A stretch of 64,000 bases of DNA, from positions 210,258-274,257 of the forward strand of contig NZ_JAMOIM010000007.1 in the NCBI RefSeq assembly GCF_026130545.1, given 5' to 3'. The position numbers and the translations under genes are program-made. Shown here piece by piece: positions 44,886 to 54,657 of the stretch. Source of the stretch: Lichenifustis flavocetrariae (GTDB taxonomy: Bacteria > Pseudomonadota > Alphaproteobacteria > Rhizobiales > Beijerinckiaceae). Numbering within the stretch: position 1 is the stretch's first letter; each line of letters opens with the position of its first letter. Under the pieces are notes generated by a model. The model had not been told where the DNA came from and made no database searches. It saw nothing but the letters and a program-made list of their open reading frames with translations.

Positions 44886-45878
44886 TCAGACCACGTGATC
44901 GGAACGCAGTTCACAGCGTGAAGCGGTTTCCGGTGTTTCGAGCTGGATCGTCACGTGGCCAATCCCGAATCGGTCGCGCGTTTCGCGTCCGATCCGTTCC
45001 AGCAGAAGACCGTCACCCGAAGCATCGGCACGCACCAGATGCGCCGTCACGGCGGTCTCGGTCGTGCTCAAACCCCAGATATGCAGATCGTGCACCTCGT
45101 CGACGCCGGGCAGGCCGATGAAATAGTCGCGCACGTGCTGCGGATCGATCCCCGGCGGCACGGCATCCATCGCAAGCGCGAACGAGTCGCGAAGCAGACC
45201 CCAGGTGCCGGCGACGATGACGACCGAGATGGCGAGGCTTGCGACCGGATCGAGCCAAAGCCACCCGGTCCAGCCGATCACGAGCGCGGCGACGATCACC
45301 CCGACCGTCACGGCGGCATCCGCGACCATGTGCAGGAAGGCGCCCCGCACATTGAGGTCATCCTTGCGGCCCGACATGAACATGAGGGCCGTGCCGGCAT
45401 TCACCAGCACACCGATCACCGCCACCCAGACGATCGTCGATTCGACCACCGGCGCGGGATGGATCAGCCGGCGCGTGCTCTCCCAGACGATGGCGCCCGT
45501 CGCGACGAGGAGGAAGACCGCATTGGCGAGCGATGCCAGGATCGGCCCGCGTTTGTACCCGTAGGTGCGCTGCGCGGTCGGCCGGCGCTTCGCGAGCGTC
45601 GCGGCGATCCAGGCGAGGACGAGGCCGAACACGTCGGACAAATTGTGACCCGCATCGGCCAGCAGCGCCATCGATCCCGAGGCGACGCCGAAGAACGCTT
45701 CGATCACCACATAACCGAGGTTGAGGCTCACACCGATCGCGAAGGCGCGTCCGAAATCGGCCGGTGCGTGACTGTGACCATGTCCGCCATGCGCGTGGCC
45801 GTGGGCGGCGTGATCATGGGAAGCGTGATCGTGCCCCTCGTGGTGATCTTGATCGTGGGAACCGTGGTCATGTCCCAT
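44886..45878 (-). CDS. Zinc/cation diffusion facilitator (CzcD/ZitB type)
   Basis: A 330-residue metal exporter. About 35 N-terminal residues are His-rich (HDHASHDHAAHGHAHGGHGH) and bind metal. Six helices follow, with LADAGHNLSDVFG in helix 2 and FLHMVADAAVTVG in helix 5, both carrying His and Asp of the zinc site. The C-terminal cytoplasmic domain has DEVHDLHIWGLST. It exports zinc or related ions using proton exchange. ATG 45878 follows GAGGTGG. A 30-codon frame (45878-45970) ends on its start codon as TGATG. Confidence 0.9.
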   Translation of the reverse strand: MGHDHGSHDQDHHEGHDHASHDHAAHGHAHGGHGHSHAPADFGRAFAIGVSLNLGYVVIEAFFGVASGSMALLADAGHNLSDVFGLVLAWIAATLAKRRPTAQRTYGYKRGPILASLANAVFLLVATGAIVWESTRRLIHPAPVVESTIVWVAVIGVLVNAGTALMFMSGRKDDLNVRGAFLHMVADAAVTVGVIVAALVIGWTGWLWLDPVASLAISVVIVAGTWGLLRDSFALAMDAVPPGIDPQHVRDYFIGLPGVDEVHDLHIWGLSTTETAVTAHLVRADASGDGLLLERIGRETRDRFGIGHVTIQLETPETASRCELRSDHVV

Positions 45879-45970
45879 CAATCCACCTCGTTCCGCATCG
45901 TCAGATCCGCCCGCGTGATGTCTTCGTCGAAGCCCGGAGATCTGGACCGCATGACGCCCGGTTCGGTCAT
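45878..45970 (-). CDS. Micro-ORF of 30 codons coupled at both ends
   Basis: An ATG at 45970 overlaps the FrnE-like stop (ATGA), and the frame runs 30 codons, MTEPGVMRSRSPGFDEDITR and then ADLTMRNEVD, to a TGA whose last base is the A of the CDF start (TGATG). No separate ribosome site is needed if it is translated by coupling. I recognise no family. In related bacteria another small gene lies at this place between FrnE and CDF genes, so this may be a divergent or reduced version. Confidence 0.45.
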   Translation of the reverse strand: MTEPGVMRSRSPGFDEDITRADLTMRNEVD

Positions 45971-46665
45971 GCGCCTTCCCGCATGGGGCCCTCGCTGCGG
46001 GCCTTGGCGATGGCTGCGGCGAGCACCTCGGCGGTCTGCGCGCCCGGCACGGCATAGCGGCCGGCGAAGATGAAGAACGGGACGCCGGATACGCCGAGCC
46101 GGACGGCCGTCGCGATCTCGTCGCGCACATCAGCTTCATCGGCGCCGCTCGCAAGAAGCCGATGCACCAGGGTCGCATCCATACCGGCCGCCTCCGCGAG
46201 TCCCACCAGCATCTTTCGGTCGCCGATGTCCCGGCCCTCGACGAAATAGGCCTGGAACAGGGCTTCCACGACGGCATCTTGCAGATCGGCCGAGAGCGCC
46301 CAGCGGATCAGCCGGTGGGCATCGATCGTATTGGGGGCACGCGCGATGCGATCGAACGCGAAGGCGATCCCCTCCTCGGCGCCGGATGCGGACAACTTCT
46401 CATGTGCTGCATCGAGCGCCGCAAGACTGCCGAACTTGGCCGAGACATAGGCGCCCCGGTCAAGGCCGGCGGGCGGGATCGTCGGGTCGAGTTGAAAGGG
46501 TCGCCAGCGGATGTCCACCGGCTCCCCACTTTGCGCGATCGCCGCTTCGAGGCGCCGTTTGCCGAGGAAGCACCAGGGACACACGACATCGGACACGACA
46601 TCGACCGTAACGACGCCGCGTTCGAGCGCCTGCCGGGCCGGGGAATCATCAGGTTCCGCCCTCAT
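45967..46665 (-). CDS. DsbA-family oxidoreductase, FrnE-like
   Basis: A 232-residue thioredoxin-fold protein. The redox site is CPWC (29-32) in SDVVCPWCFLGKRRLE, followed by WRPFQLDPTIPP and a helical insertion and then GVSGVPFFIFAGRYAVPGAQ with the cis-Pro. There is no signal peptide, as in FrnE members. They are thought to isomerise or reduce disulfides in the cytoplasm, and one has been tied to oxidative stress. ATG 46665 follows GGAGG and overlaps the end of the YejA-like gene. The CDF gene follows through the micro-ORF. Confidence 0.88.
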   Translation of the reverse strand: MRAEPDDSPARQALERGVVTVDVVSDVVCPWCFLGKRRLEAAIAQSGEPVDIRWRPFQLDPTIPPAGLDRGAYVSAKFGSLAALDAAHEKLSASGAEEGIAFAFDRIARAPNTIDAHRLIRWALSADLQDAVVEALFQAYFVEGRDIGDRKMLVGLAEAAGMDATLVHRLLASGADEADVRDEIATAVRLGVSGVPFFIFAGRYAVPGAQTAEVLAAAIAKARSEGPMREGA

Positions 46666-48476
46666 GGACGCCTCCACCAGGTTTCGCTCGGGGTGACGTT
46701 GTTCACGCCGAACAGAGGAAAACGATCGGGGTGCCCCAGTCTGCTCGCATAGGCGATCCACTGCGCATTCGTATGATAAAGCGGGATGATGTAGAAGCCG
46801 GACAGGAGGACGCGGTCGTAAGCCCGCACGGCCGCGACGAAATCCTCATGGGTTCGGGCGGCCAGCATGGCGCCGATCATCGCGTCGATCGCGGGGGAAC
46901 GTGCGCCTGCCAGATTGAAGGAGGCCTGCTGGGCGGCGCTGGCCGAGCCCCAGCGGGACCTCTGTTCCATGCCGGGCGAGGGCGACGCCGTCCAGGTGCC
47001 GAACATCATGTCGAAATCGAAGGCCTGACGCCGTCGCTGGTATTGCACCTCGTCGACGGTGCGCACCGTCAGGGTGATGCCGATCCGCTTGAGATCGTCG
47101 GCATAAAGCAAGGCGAGACGTTCCTGGTGGCGGTCGACCACCATGATCTCGAAGCTGAACGGCTGGCCACTCTTGCCGACGAGCCTGTTGCCATCGAGGC
47201 GATAGCCGGCCTGACCGAGCAGCGCCAAGGCGCGTTCGGCGGCGCGCCGGTCGCGTCCCGACCCGTCGCTCGTCGGTGGCCGCCATGTCCCGGCCATGAT
47301 GTCGGGCCTGACGGCGTCGGGAAACGGCGCCAACAGCGCGCGTTCACGCGCGTCGGCCGGGCGGCCCGTCGAGGAGAGCTCGCTGTCGGCGAAGAAGCTG
47401 TCGGTGCGCGTGTAGAGCCCGCCGAACAGATTGCCGTTCAACCACGCGAAGTCGAACATCTCGCCGAGCGCCTCGCGCACACGGATGTCGGCGAAGAGCG
47501 GGCGCCGCGTGTTGAACGCAAAACCCTCCATGCCTTTCGGGAGCCCTGAGGGAATCGCCTGCTTGACGATACGGCCATCGCGCACGGCCGGGCTGTCGTA
47601 GCCGGTGAGCCAGCGGGTGGGATCGGTCTCGATGCGGTAATCGCAAAGCCCCGCCTTGAAGGCTTCGAACAGACCATTGGCGTCGCGATAATAGGTGAGG
47701 TCGACCGTGTCGAAATTGAACATGCCTCGCCGCACCGCGCGATCCCTCGCCCAGTAATTCGGGTCACGCCGCAGTTGAAGCTTCTGTCCCGGTTCGACCG
47801 ACGCGATCGTGTAGGGGCCACTCGACACAGGCGGTGCGAGCGTCGTGTCGTCGAAATGGGCAGGATCGGTATGGGCCTTGGACAAGACCGGCATGAGCCC
47901 CAGCGTCAGCGGCATTTCCCGATCATCGAGACCCTGAAGATCGAAACGCACCGTGAGCGGATCCAGCGCCTGCGCGGCATGGATCAGCGAGAAGGCCGCG
48001 CGCTGCTGCGGACGGCCTTTCGTCTTCAGAAGCTCGAAGGTGAACAGGACGTCCTCGGCCCGGATCGGCGTCCCATCCGAGAAATGCGCCGCGGGATCGA
48101 GATGGAAGGTCACGAAACTGCGCGCCTCATCCGTGTCGAGCGACGATGCGATCAGGCCGTAGAGCGTGAAAGGCTCATCGGGCGAGCGCGTCATCAGGCT
48201 CTCGTAGACGTTCACGATGAGCCCCTGCGCGGTCGAGCCCGCCTTGAGGTTGAAGGGATTGAGGCTGTCGAACGTGCCGAGGAAGCACAGCGACAGATGC
48301 CCACCCTTCGGCGCCTCGGCGTTGATGAAGGGAAAAGCCGGAAACGGCACGCTCAGCGCCGGCGCGCCATGCGACGCGATCGCCTCATCGGCCTTCGCCG
48401 ACCCGAAAGAAAGCGCCAGAGCGGCCAATAGCCAGACGCCAGGGAAGCCGCGATTCGCCATATCCCGGATGCTCAT
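46662..48476 (-). CDS. YejA-like oligopeptide-binding protein (ABC family 5)
   Basis: A 604-residue exported binding protein. The signal peptide ends near SFGSAKADEA. The family 5 core follows: FINAEAPKGGHLSLCFLG and FDSLNPFNLKAGSTAQG at the start, FSDGTPIRAEDVLFTFELL and SSGPYTIASVEPGQ later. This form (YejA/MppA-like) takes up peptides, often microcin-like or cell wall fragments. There is no permease or ATPase gene beside it. Its end overlaps the FrnE-like start by four bases. ATG 48461 is an alternative start. Confidence 0.87.
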   Translation of the reverse strand: MSIRDMANRGFPGVWLLAALALSFGSAKADEAIASHGAPALSVPFPAFPFINAEAPKGGHLSLCFLGTFDSLNPFNLKAGSTAQGLIVNVYESLMTRSPDEPFTLYGLIASSLDTDEARSFVTFHLDPAAHFSDGTPIRAEDVLFTFELLKTKGRPQQRAAFSLIHAAQALDPLTVRFDLQGLDDREMPLTLGLMPVLSKAHTDPAHFDDTTLAPPVSSGPYTIASVEPGQKLQLRRDPNYWARDRAVRRGMFNFDTVDLTYYRDANGLFEAFKAGLCDYRIETDPTRWLTGYDSPAVRDGRIVKQAIPSGLPKGMEGFAFNTRRPLFADIRVREALGEMFDFAWLNGNLFGGLYTRTDSFFADSELSSTGRPADARERALLAPFPDAVRPDIMAGTWRPPTSDGSGRDRRAAERALALLGQAGYRLDGNRLVGKSGQPFSFEIMVVDRHQERLALLYADDLKRIGITLTVRTVDEVQYQRRRQAFDFDMMFGTWTASPSPGMEQRSRWGSASAAQQASFNLAGARSPAIDAMIGAMLAARTHEDFVAAVRAYDRVLLSGFYIIPLYHTNAQWIAYASRLGHPDRFPLFGVNNVTPSETWWRRP

Positions 48477-48681
48477 GGCGCGCCCCGGGCGCTCGCGCAA
48501 GCCTTTTGCGGGGCTCTGGCCAGCCCGTGGGCAAAAGGCTATGAGAAACGCCACCTTGTCGCCGCATTGGCGGCTGATGAGCACGCGATTTCCCCAGCGT
48601 GTCCGCGTGGACCGCATCATCGGGGCCGATACGGGGCTGCCGCGCCTGGCTGGCCACCTTAGTTTCTAGGAAGGATCGAGA

Positions 48682-49407
48682 ATGCATTTTCGTTCAACGT
48701 GCTTGGGGTTGACCGCGGCCCTAGCTCTCGCCGGGATGACGGGCCAGGCGCTCGCTCAGGGCAAACCGGCGACTGCGCCGGCTGCCGGCCAGGCGCCGGC
48801 CCAGCAGCCTCAGGGCCCCGTCAAACTCGACCTGATATCGACCGGTTCGGATTGGGTGAAGGTCTGCGGACAGGATCAGGGCAACGGCAAGAAGATCTGC
48901 TACACGACGCGCGACTTCTCGACGGCCGCGGATCAACCCCCGGCCATCGCGCTGGCGGTCTATGACATCCAGGGCGACGACCAGAAGGTGTTTCGCCTCC
49001 TGACGCCGGTCGGCCTGCTGATCCGGCCGGGCTTCCGGTTCTCGGTCGACAAGGGAGCCCAGTTGGAGGGATCGTTCGAGATCTGCATGCCCAACGGCTG
49101 CTTCGCGGAAGCCAAGGTCAAGCAACCCACGATCGACAGCATGAAGAAGGGCACGACGCTCAACGTTTCCTTCAAGAACTCGGCCAACAACGAACTCACC
49201 TTCACCATGCCGCTGTCCGGGTTCGGCAAGGCCTTCGACGGCCCCGCCATCGACCCCAAGGTGCTGCAGGAGAAGCAGGCGCAGATGCAGCAGGAACTGC
49301 AGAAGCAGCTCGAGGACAAGGCCAAGACGCAACGCCAGCAACTTGAGCAGCAGAATGGCGCCGCACCTGCCGCACCTGCGGCCAAGCCCGCGGCTCCCGC
49401 GCAATAA
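48682..49407 (+). CDS. Invasion-associated locus B (IalB) family protein
   Basis: A 241-residue exported protein. The signal peptide is MHFRSTCLGLTAALALAGMTG with cleavage near ALAQ. The IalB core includes WVKVCGQDQGNGKKICYTTR and FEICMPNGCFAEAKV, whose Cys pairs stabilise the fold. The C-terminus is a Gln-rich helix and then an Ala/Pro tail. In Bartonella IalB helps erythrocyte entry, but the family is widespread in free-living members of the order with unknown roles. An intrinsic terminator follows. Confidence 0.88.
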   Translation: MHFRSTCLGLTAALALAGMTGQALAQGKPATAPAAGQAPAQQPQGPVKLDLISTGSDWVKVCGQDQGNGKKICYTTRDFSTAADQPPAIALAVYDIQGDDQKVFRLLTPVGLLIRPGFRFSVDKGAQLEGSFEICMPNGCFAEAKVKQPTIDSMKKGTTLNVSFKNSANNELTFTMPLSGFGKAFDGPAIDPKVLQEKQAQMQQELQKQLEDKAKTQRQQLEQQNGAAPAAPAAKPAAPAQ

Positions 49408-49429
49408 TCATCAATCTTGACGAGATCGG

Positions 49430-49453
49430 CGGCGGCGTTCGGGCCGCCGTTTT
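49430..49453 (+). terminator. Intrinsic terminator after the IalB-family gene
   Basis: CGGCGGC pairs with GCCGCCG across GTTCGG and is followed by TTTT. The T's abut the hspQ stop codon on the other strand, so it may serve both. Confidence 0.75.
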
Positions 49454-49782
49454 CAATGGCCCGGGACCGTCTTCACCCGGTACGACCCATCATCCAACCG
49501 GTTGAACACGTCGTCGATCTGGGGATGCCGCAAAGGTTCGCTCGACCGGTCCGGAAGCAGGTTCTGCTCGGAGACATAGGCGATGTATTCGGTGTCGCTG
49601 TTCTCCGCGAAGAGATGATAAAAGGGCTGATCCTTCGAGGGCCGCAGGTTTTCAGGAATGGCAAGCCACCATTCTTCGGTGTTGGCGAAGACGGGATCGA
49701 CATCGTAGATCACGCCCCGGAAGGGGTAGCGGCGGTGCCGAACGACTTGGCCGATGCCGAATTTCGCTTTGCGCTCTTGCAT
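49453..49782 (-). CDS. hspQ: Heat shock protein HspQ (YccV-like)
   Basis: A 109-residue protein. It starts MQERKAKFGIGQVVRHRRYP and contains FRGVIYDVDPVFANTEEWW and the typical YHLFAENSDTEYIAYVSEQN. HspQ binds hemimethylated DNA in Escherichia coli and also affects protein turnover by Lon. A frame extending upstream to 50223 lacks this composition; ATG 49782 has GGAG seven bases before. It converges with IalB. Confidence 0.9.
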   Translation of the reverse strand: MQERKAKFGIGQVVRHRRYPFRGVIYDVDPVFANTEEWWLAIPENLRPSKDQPFYHLFAENSDTEYIAYVSEQNLLPDRSSEPLRHPQIDDVFNRLDDGSYRVKTVPGH

Positions 49783-50083
49783 AGCCCGCTCCGCCTCGAA
49801 CTCCTTTGTGTGGGAAGCGCCGATCGCTCCCCCGCCCTCTCGTGAGGGACATTTGGCTTGCCATGCTTCAAAGCAAGCTTCTTGCCAAGCTTTAATACAG
49901 AGATGGTGGTCGCGGATCCGGTTCGCAGCGGCTGATGGTTGAGGATAAGCCACCCCATGACGATGATCGACGGTCACTTGATGCGAGGCAGTGGCGAAAT
50001 CGGTCCGAGTCTGGCACTGTCGTGTCTGACAACCCACATCACAGATGCCGGCGGTGATCGCCAGGCACCAAGAGGAGAATGGA
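49783..50083. other. Divergent intergenic region
   Basis: 301 bases between hspQ and the A-type Fe-S carrier. It must hold both promoters. I find no gene, and no clear IscR-like or heat-shock box. A cluster of AAGCTT/GCTT words lies near 49865-49895. Confidence 0.4.
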
Positions 50084-50467
50084 ATGGCCGCTGGCAAGTC
50101 ATCCTTCAAGGTCATGACGCTGTCGGACGCAGCGGCGGATCGGATACGCGAGATCGTGGGAGATGCCGACAAGCCCTTGTTCGGCCTCCGGGTGGGAGTG
50201 AAGAACGGCGGCTGCGCCGGCATGTCCTATACGATGGAATTCGCCGACGCCCCGCAGAAGCACGACGAAGTGGTCGAAGACAAGGGCGCACGTGTGCTGA
50301 TCGACCCTAAGGCAATCCTGTTCCTGCTCGGCACCCGCATGGACTTCCGGCGCGACAAGCTGTCGTCGGGATTCGTGTTCGAGAATCCGAACCAGACATC
50401 AGCCTGCGGCTGCGGTGAGAGCGTCGCGATCACGCCCGCGGCACCGGAAGCTCTCGCGGCCCATTGA
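50084..50467 (+). CDS. A-type iron-sulfur carrier (SufA/IscA/ErpA family)
   Basis: A 127-residue scaffold or carrier that holds Fe-S clusters for apoproteins. The three Cys are C44 (KNGGCAGMSYTM), C108 and C110 (SACGCGES), all in place. ATG 50084 follows AGAGGAGA. No suf genes lie beside it, so I do not choose between SufA, IscA and ErpA. An intrinsic terminator is 58 bases after its stop. Confidence 0.92.
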   Translation: MAAGKSSFKVMTLSDAAADRIREIVGDADKPLFGLRVGVKNGGCAGMSYTMEFADAPQKHDEVVEDKGARVLIDPKAILFLLGTRMDFRRDKLSSGFVFENPNQTSACGCGESVAITPAAPEALAAH

Positions 50468-50525
50468 GGGTCGGCAGCGTCACGCACCGTGACGCGCGCT
50501 TCCTGGGACTCGATGAGACATGACG

Positions 50526-50553
50526 AAAAAGCCGAAGTTGCCTTCGGCTTTTT
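50526..50553 (+). terminator. Intrinsic terminator after the Fe-S carrier gene
   Basis: AAAAAGCCGAAG pairs with CTTCGGCTTTTT across TTGC, followed by CC and TTTT. It is symmetric and could work in both directions. Confidence 0.88.
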
Positions 50554-50761
50554 CCTTTTCTTGATCCTTGTTTCCGTGTTGCGGCTCAGTCAGGCGCCGC
50601 GCCGGAGGACGGCAGCACTTCCGGCGCCTCGGCAAGACGTTTGGTTTTCAAAGCCGAGAGACGTGCGTCTTCCTGGGCGGAAAACACATGAAACTCATGC
50701 AGGATCTGACGGGTCGACGGGATCGCGAGCTTTCGCCCGAAGCGCCTGAGTAGTGCCACGA

Positions 50762-51055
50762 CTACGGCCTCCCTGCGGCGGAGAGGTCGTCGTCGCATGC
50801 GCCGGCCGGTCCGGCCGGCGACGTGCCCATGAGGATGATGGGCATCGTTCCGGGCTGAGACCCGAAGGAACTCAGCTGATGCTCGGCCACAACCCGGCGA
50901 TAGGCCTCGGATTTGCTCTTGATGCGATATTGCAAGTCGGTGCCGAGGTGAGGCATTTGGGCCTCCACCGTGAAGGGGTTCAATTTCGAGAAGAATTGTC
51001 CCTCGTGGAAGTTCAGGGACACGACATCCCCGACTTCATACAGATGGCTTGCCAT
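50762..51055 (-). CDS. Conserved hypothetical protein downstream of groEL
   Basis: A 97-residue protein starting MASHLYEVGDVVSLNFHEGQ, with VEAQMPHLGTDLQYRIKSKS and then YRRVVAEHQL. This looks like a small SH3- or KOW-like beta barrel known from Hyphomicrobiales hypothetical proteins, but I cannot name it. The C-terminus is low complexity. It begins 40 bases after groEL on the same strand, so it may be carried on the heat-shock transcript. Confidence 0.65.
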   Translation of the reverse strand: MASHLYEVGDVVSLNFHEGQFFSKLNPFTVEAQMPHLGTDLQYRIKSKSEAYRRVVAEHQLSSFGSQPGTMPIILMGTSPAGPAGACDDDLSAAGRP

Positions 51056-51095
51056 GGATCACCTCGCTTGCAGAACTCACCCCGGCGACGTTTGA

Positions 51096-52766
<1,671 letters not shown>

Positions 52767-52795
52767 TCAAAGGGAAATCGAATCGAACCGCAGGC

Positions 52796-53092
52796 TCAGG
52801 CCACGACGCCCATGATGTCGCTCTCCTTCATGATGAGGAGATCCTGGCCATCGATCTTGACCTCGGTGCCGGACCATTTGCCGAACAGCACCTTGTCGCC
52901 AGTCCTGACGTCGAGCGGATTGATCTTGCCCGTCTCGTCACGTGCACCAGGGCCAACCGCGACGATCTCGCCCTCCTGGGGCTTCTCCTTCACGGTGTCG
53001 GGGATAATGATGCCGCCTTTGGACTTTTCTTCGCCTTCAAGCCGGCGAATAGCGACCCGGTCGTGCAACGGACGGAATTTCATGGTGCTCAT
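52796..53092 (-). CDS. groES: Co-chaperonin GroES (10 kDa)
   Basis: The 98-residue cap of the chaperonin. It starts [20 protein letters not shown], has the mobile loop around [20 protein letters not shown] and ends SDIMGVVA. It precedes groEL in the usual order. Upstream is a candidate promoter at 53166-53194; I do not see an HrcA/CIRCE inverted repeat. Confidence 0.97.
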   Translation of the reverse strand: MSTMKFRPLHDRVAIRRLEGEEKSKGGIIIPDTVKEKPQEGEIVAVGPGARDETGKINPLDVRTGDKVLFGKWSGTEVKIDGQDLLIMKESDIMGVVA

Positions 53093-53165
53093 TTCCGGTC
53101 TTTTTGCAGAGCCTCAATCGAGGCAGATGCTGTCGACACGGGCGAGCTTATCTTGACCTGAGCCT

Positions 53166-53194
53166 TATATGGCATCGGACTGCGACAATTGTAA
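53166..53194 (-). promoter_or_regulatory. Candidate groESL promoter
   Basis: TTACAA (53194-53189) and CATATA (53171-53166) on the minus strand are 17 bases apart, starting the transcript about 65 bases before groES. CCATAT resembles sigma-32 -10 elements, and TTACAA is a weak -35. Confidence 0.4.
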
Positions 53195-53343
53195 GCGGCA
53201 GTCGGGGAGATTCATCGATCGGTTCGAACCTGTCGGCGTGTATTTCCTCCGCAGCCGGGCGGCCTCCGCTGGAAAAAAGCTTGCCAGGCCGGCGTGAATT
53301 CGGCCGAATATCGGCCAAGCGAAACCACGAAGGACCCGACCGC

Positions 53344-54453
53344 ATGCGCCGCAAGATCTCTTCACGATGGCGGCGACACGGATGGGTTGCGGGTGTGCTG
53401 ATCGGCTTTGCGGTCTCGGTCGGCGCCGTACGAGCCGCCGATGCCGCGACGCAATTCGTCATCATGGACAATGATTTCGCAGGTCCGGGCGCCACCGATA
53501 TGCAGGCGGTGCTACCGCTTCTGGCCGCACCGAACGTCACCGTGCTCGGCCTGACGGTAGTGACGGGGGATGGATGGGAGAACGAGGAATCGGCGCATCT
53601 GCGTCGGCTTCTGGAAATCGCCGGGCGGACCGATGTGCCGGTTGTCGATGGTGCCGTTTATCCGCTGATCAACAGCGTCGGGCGCATGCGGCTCTGGGAA
53701 CAGCATTATGGGACCATCCCCTGGAAGGGCGCCTGGGGCGCGCTCGGCTCCATCGACAAAGTGTCGGCCGAGCAGCCCCCCGTACCGACGCTGCCCGAAG
53801 GCGCCCCGACCCTGAAAGCCTCGGCCGAAATGGCCGCGGCCTTCCTGATCCACCAGGTGCATGCGCATCCCCACGAAGTCACGATCATCGCGGCCGGCCC
53901 CTTGACCAATCTGGCTCTGGCCATCCGCATGGACCCGACCTTCGCGGCGGACGCCAAAGCGCTTGTCTTCATGGGTGCGCTGATCGACACCAACATGATG
54001 GCGGTGACCGGCAATGCCGATTATGCCTCGGACTTCAACTTCATCTTCGATCCCGAGGCCGCCCATATCACGCTGACGGCGCCCTGGCCCAAGATGATCG
54101 CGGTCGGCAATGTGTCGAATGGCGTGATGATGACACGTGCCCTGATGGACAAGGTGGCATCCGTAAAGACGCCGCTGACCGACTACCTGTCCAAATATTT
54201 CATCGAGCTACCGCTCTGGGACGAGATGGCGGGAGCCATCGCGCTTGACCCGACGCTGGTCACGAAGTCGGTCGACGCCATGATGGATGTCGATTTGTCC
54301 ACCGACGTCAACTACGGCCATGCCCATGTCTGGTCGGAGGCGCTCGCGCCGAAGAATATGGATCTGCAGAGGGTCACCATCGTCCAGGCCATCGACACGC
54401 AACGCTTCCTCGACGGTTTCGTGAAGGCGGCTCAGGTCGCGCCAAAGCCTTAG
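53344..54453 (+). CDS. Exported nucleoside hydrolase (IUNH-like)
   Basis: A 369-residue protein. The first 34 residues include a signal peptide (AGVLIGFAVSVGAVRAADA). The hydrolase fold begins FVIMDNDFAGPGATD: the usual DxDxxxDD calcium loop is altered, keeping DxD but with a longer loop. IIAAGPLTNLALAI and a later DF-rich region FNFIFDPEAAH are typical. It would release ribose from nucleosides outside the inner membrane for scavenging. ATG 53344 has GAAGGA upstream. Divergent from groESL. Confidence 0.82.
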   Translation: MRRKISSRWRRHGWVAGVLIGFAVSVGAVRAADAATQFVIMDNDFAGPGATDMQAVLPLLAAPNVTVLGLTVVTGDGWENEESAHLRRLLEIAGRTDVPVVDGAVYPLINSVGRMRLWEQHYGTIPWKGAWGALGSIDKVSAEQPPVPTLPEGAPTLKASAEMAAAFLIHQVHAHPHEVTIIAAGPLTNLALAIRMDPTFAADAKALVFMGALIDTNMMAVTGNADYASDFNFIFDPEAAHITLTAPWPKMIAVGNVSNGVMMTRALMDKVASVKTPLTDYLSKYFIELPLWDEMAGAIALDPTLVTKSVDAMMDVDLSTDVNYGHAHVWSEALAPKNMDLQRVTIVQAIDTQRFLDGFVKAAQVAPKP

Positions 54454-54657
54454 CGGGATCCGCGAACAGGAGGCCGGAACGGGTTCCGCCGGTCCCCGAA
54501 AGCTTCAGGCGCACGCGGTGTCTAGGTCGCGTTAAGCAAATTCAGCGAAAACTGCAATCCAAATCCCCTTGTTCAACGCCAGAGAACGACCCTCAACTTT
54601 CCAAGAACACTTTGTCTTCTTGATCCGAGGTGTTGGGTATCCGAGGGCTCGTCGCGG

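Noticed and set aside
45770..45880. Short His-codon-rich repeats that could be taken as a tandem array
   Set aside because: They encode the His-rich N-terminus of the CDF exporter and are irregular.
50586..50798. A 70-codon minus-strand frame overlapping the start of the gene downstream of groEL
   Set aside because: No ribosome site, mixed composition and overlap with a better frame at 50762-51055.
53217..53232. A tRNA-like T-loop word, GGTTCGAACC
   Set aside because: No acceptor, D or anticodon arms can be drawn around it.
53093..53343. Possible CIRCE element before groES
   Set aside because: I looked for TTAGCACTC and GAGTGCTAA arms and found none.
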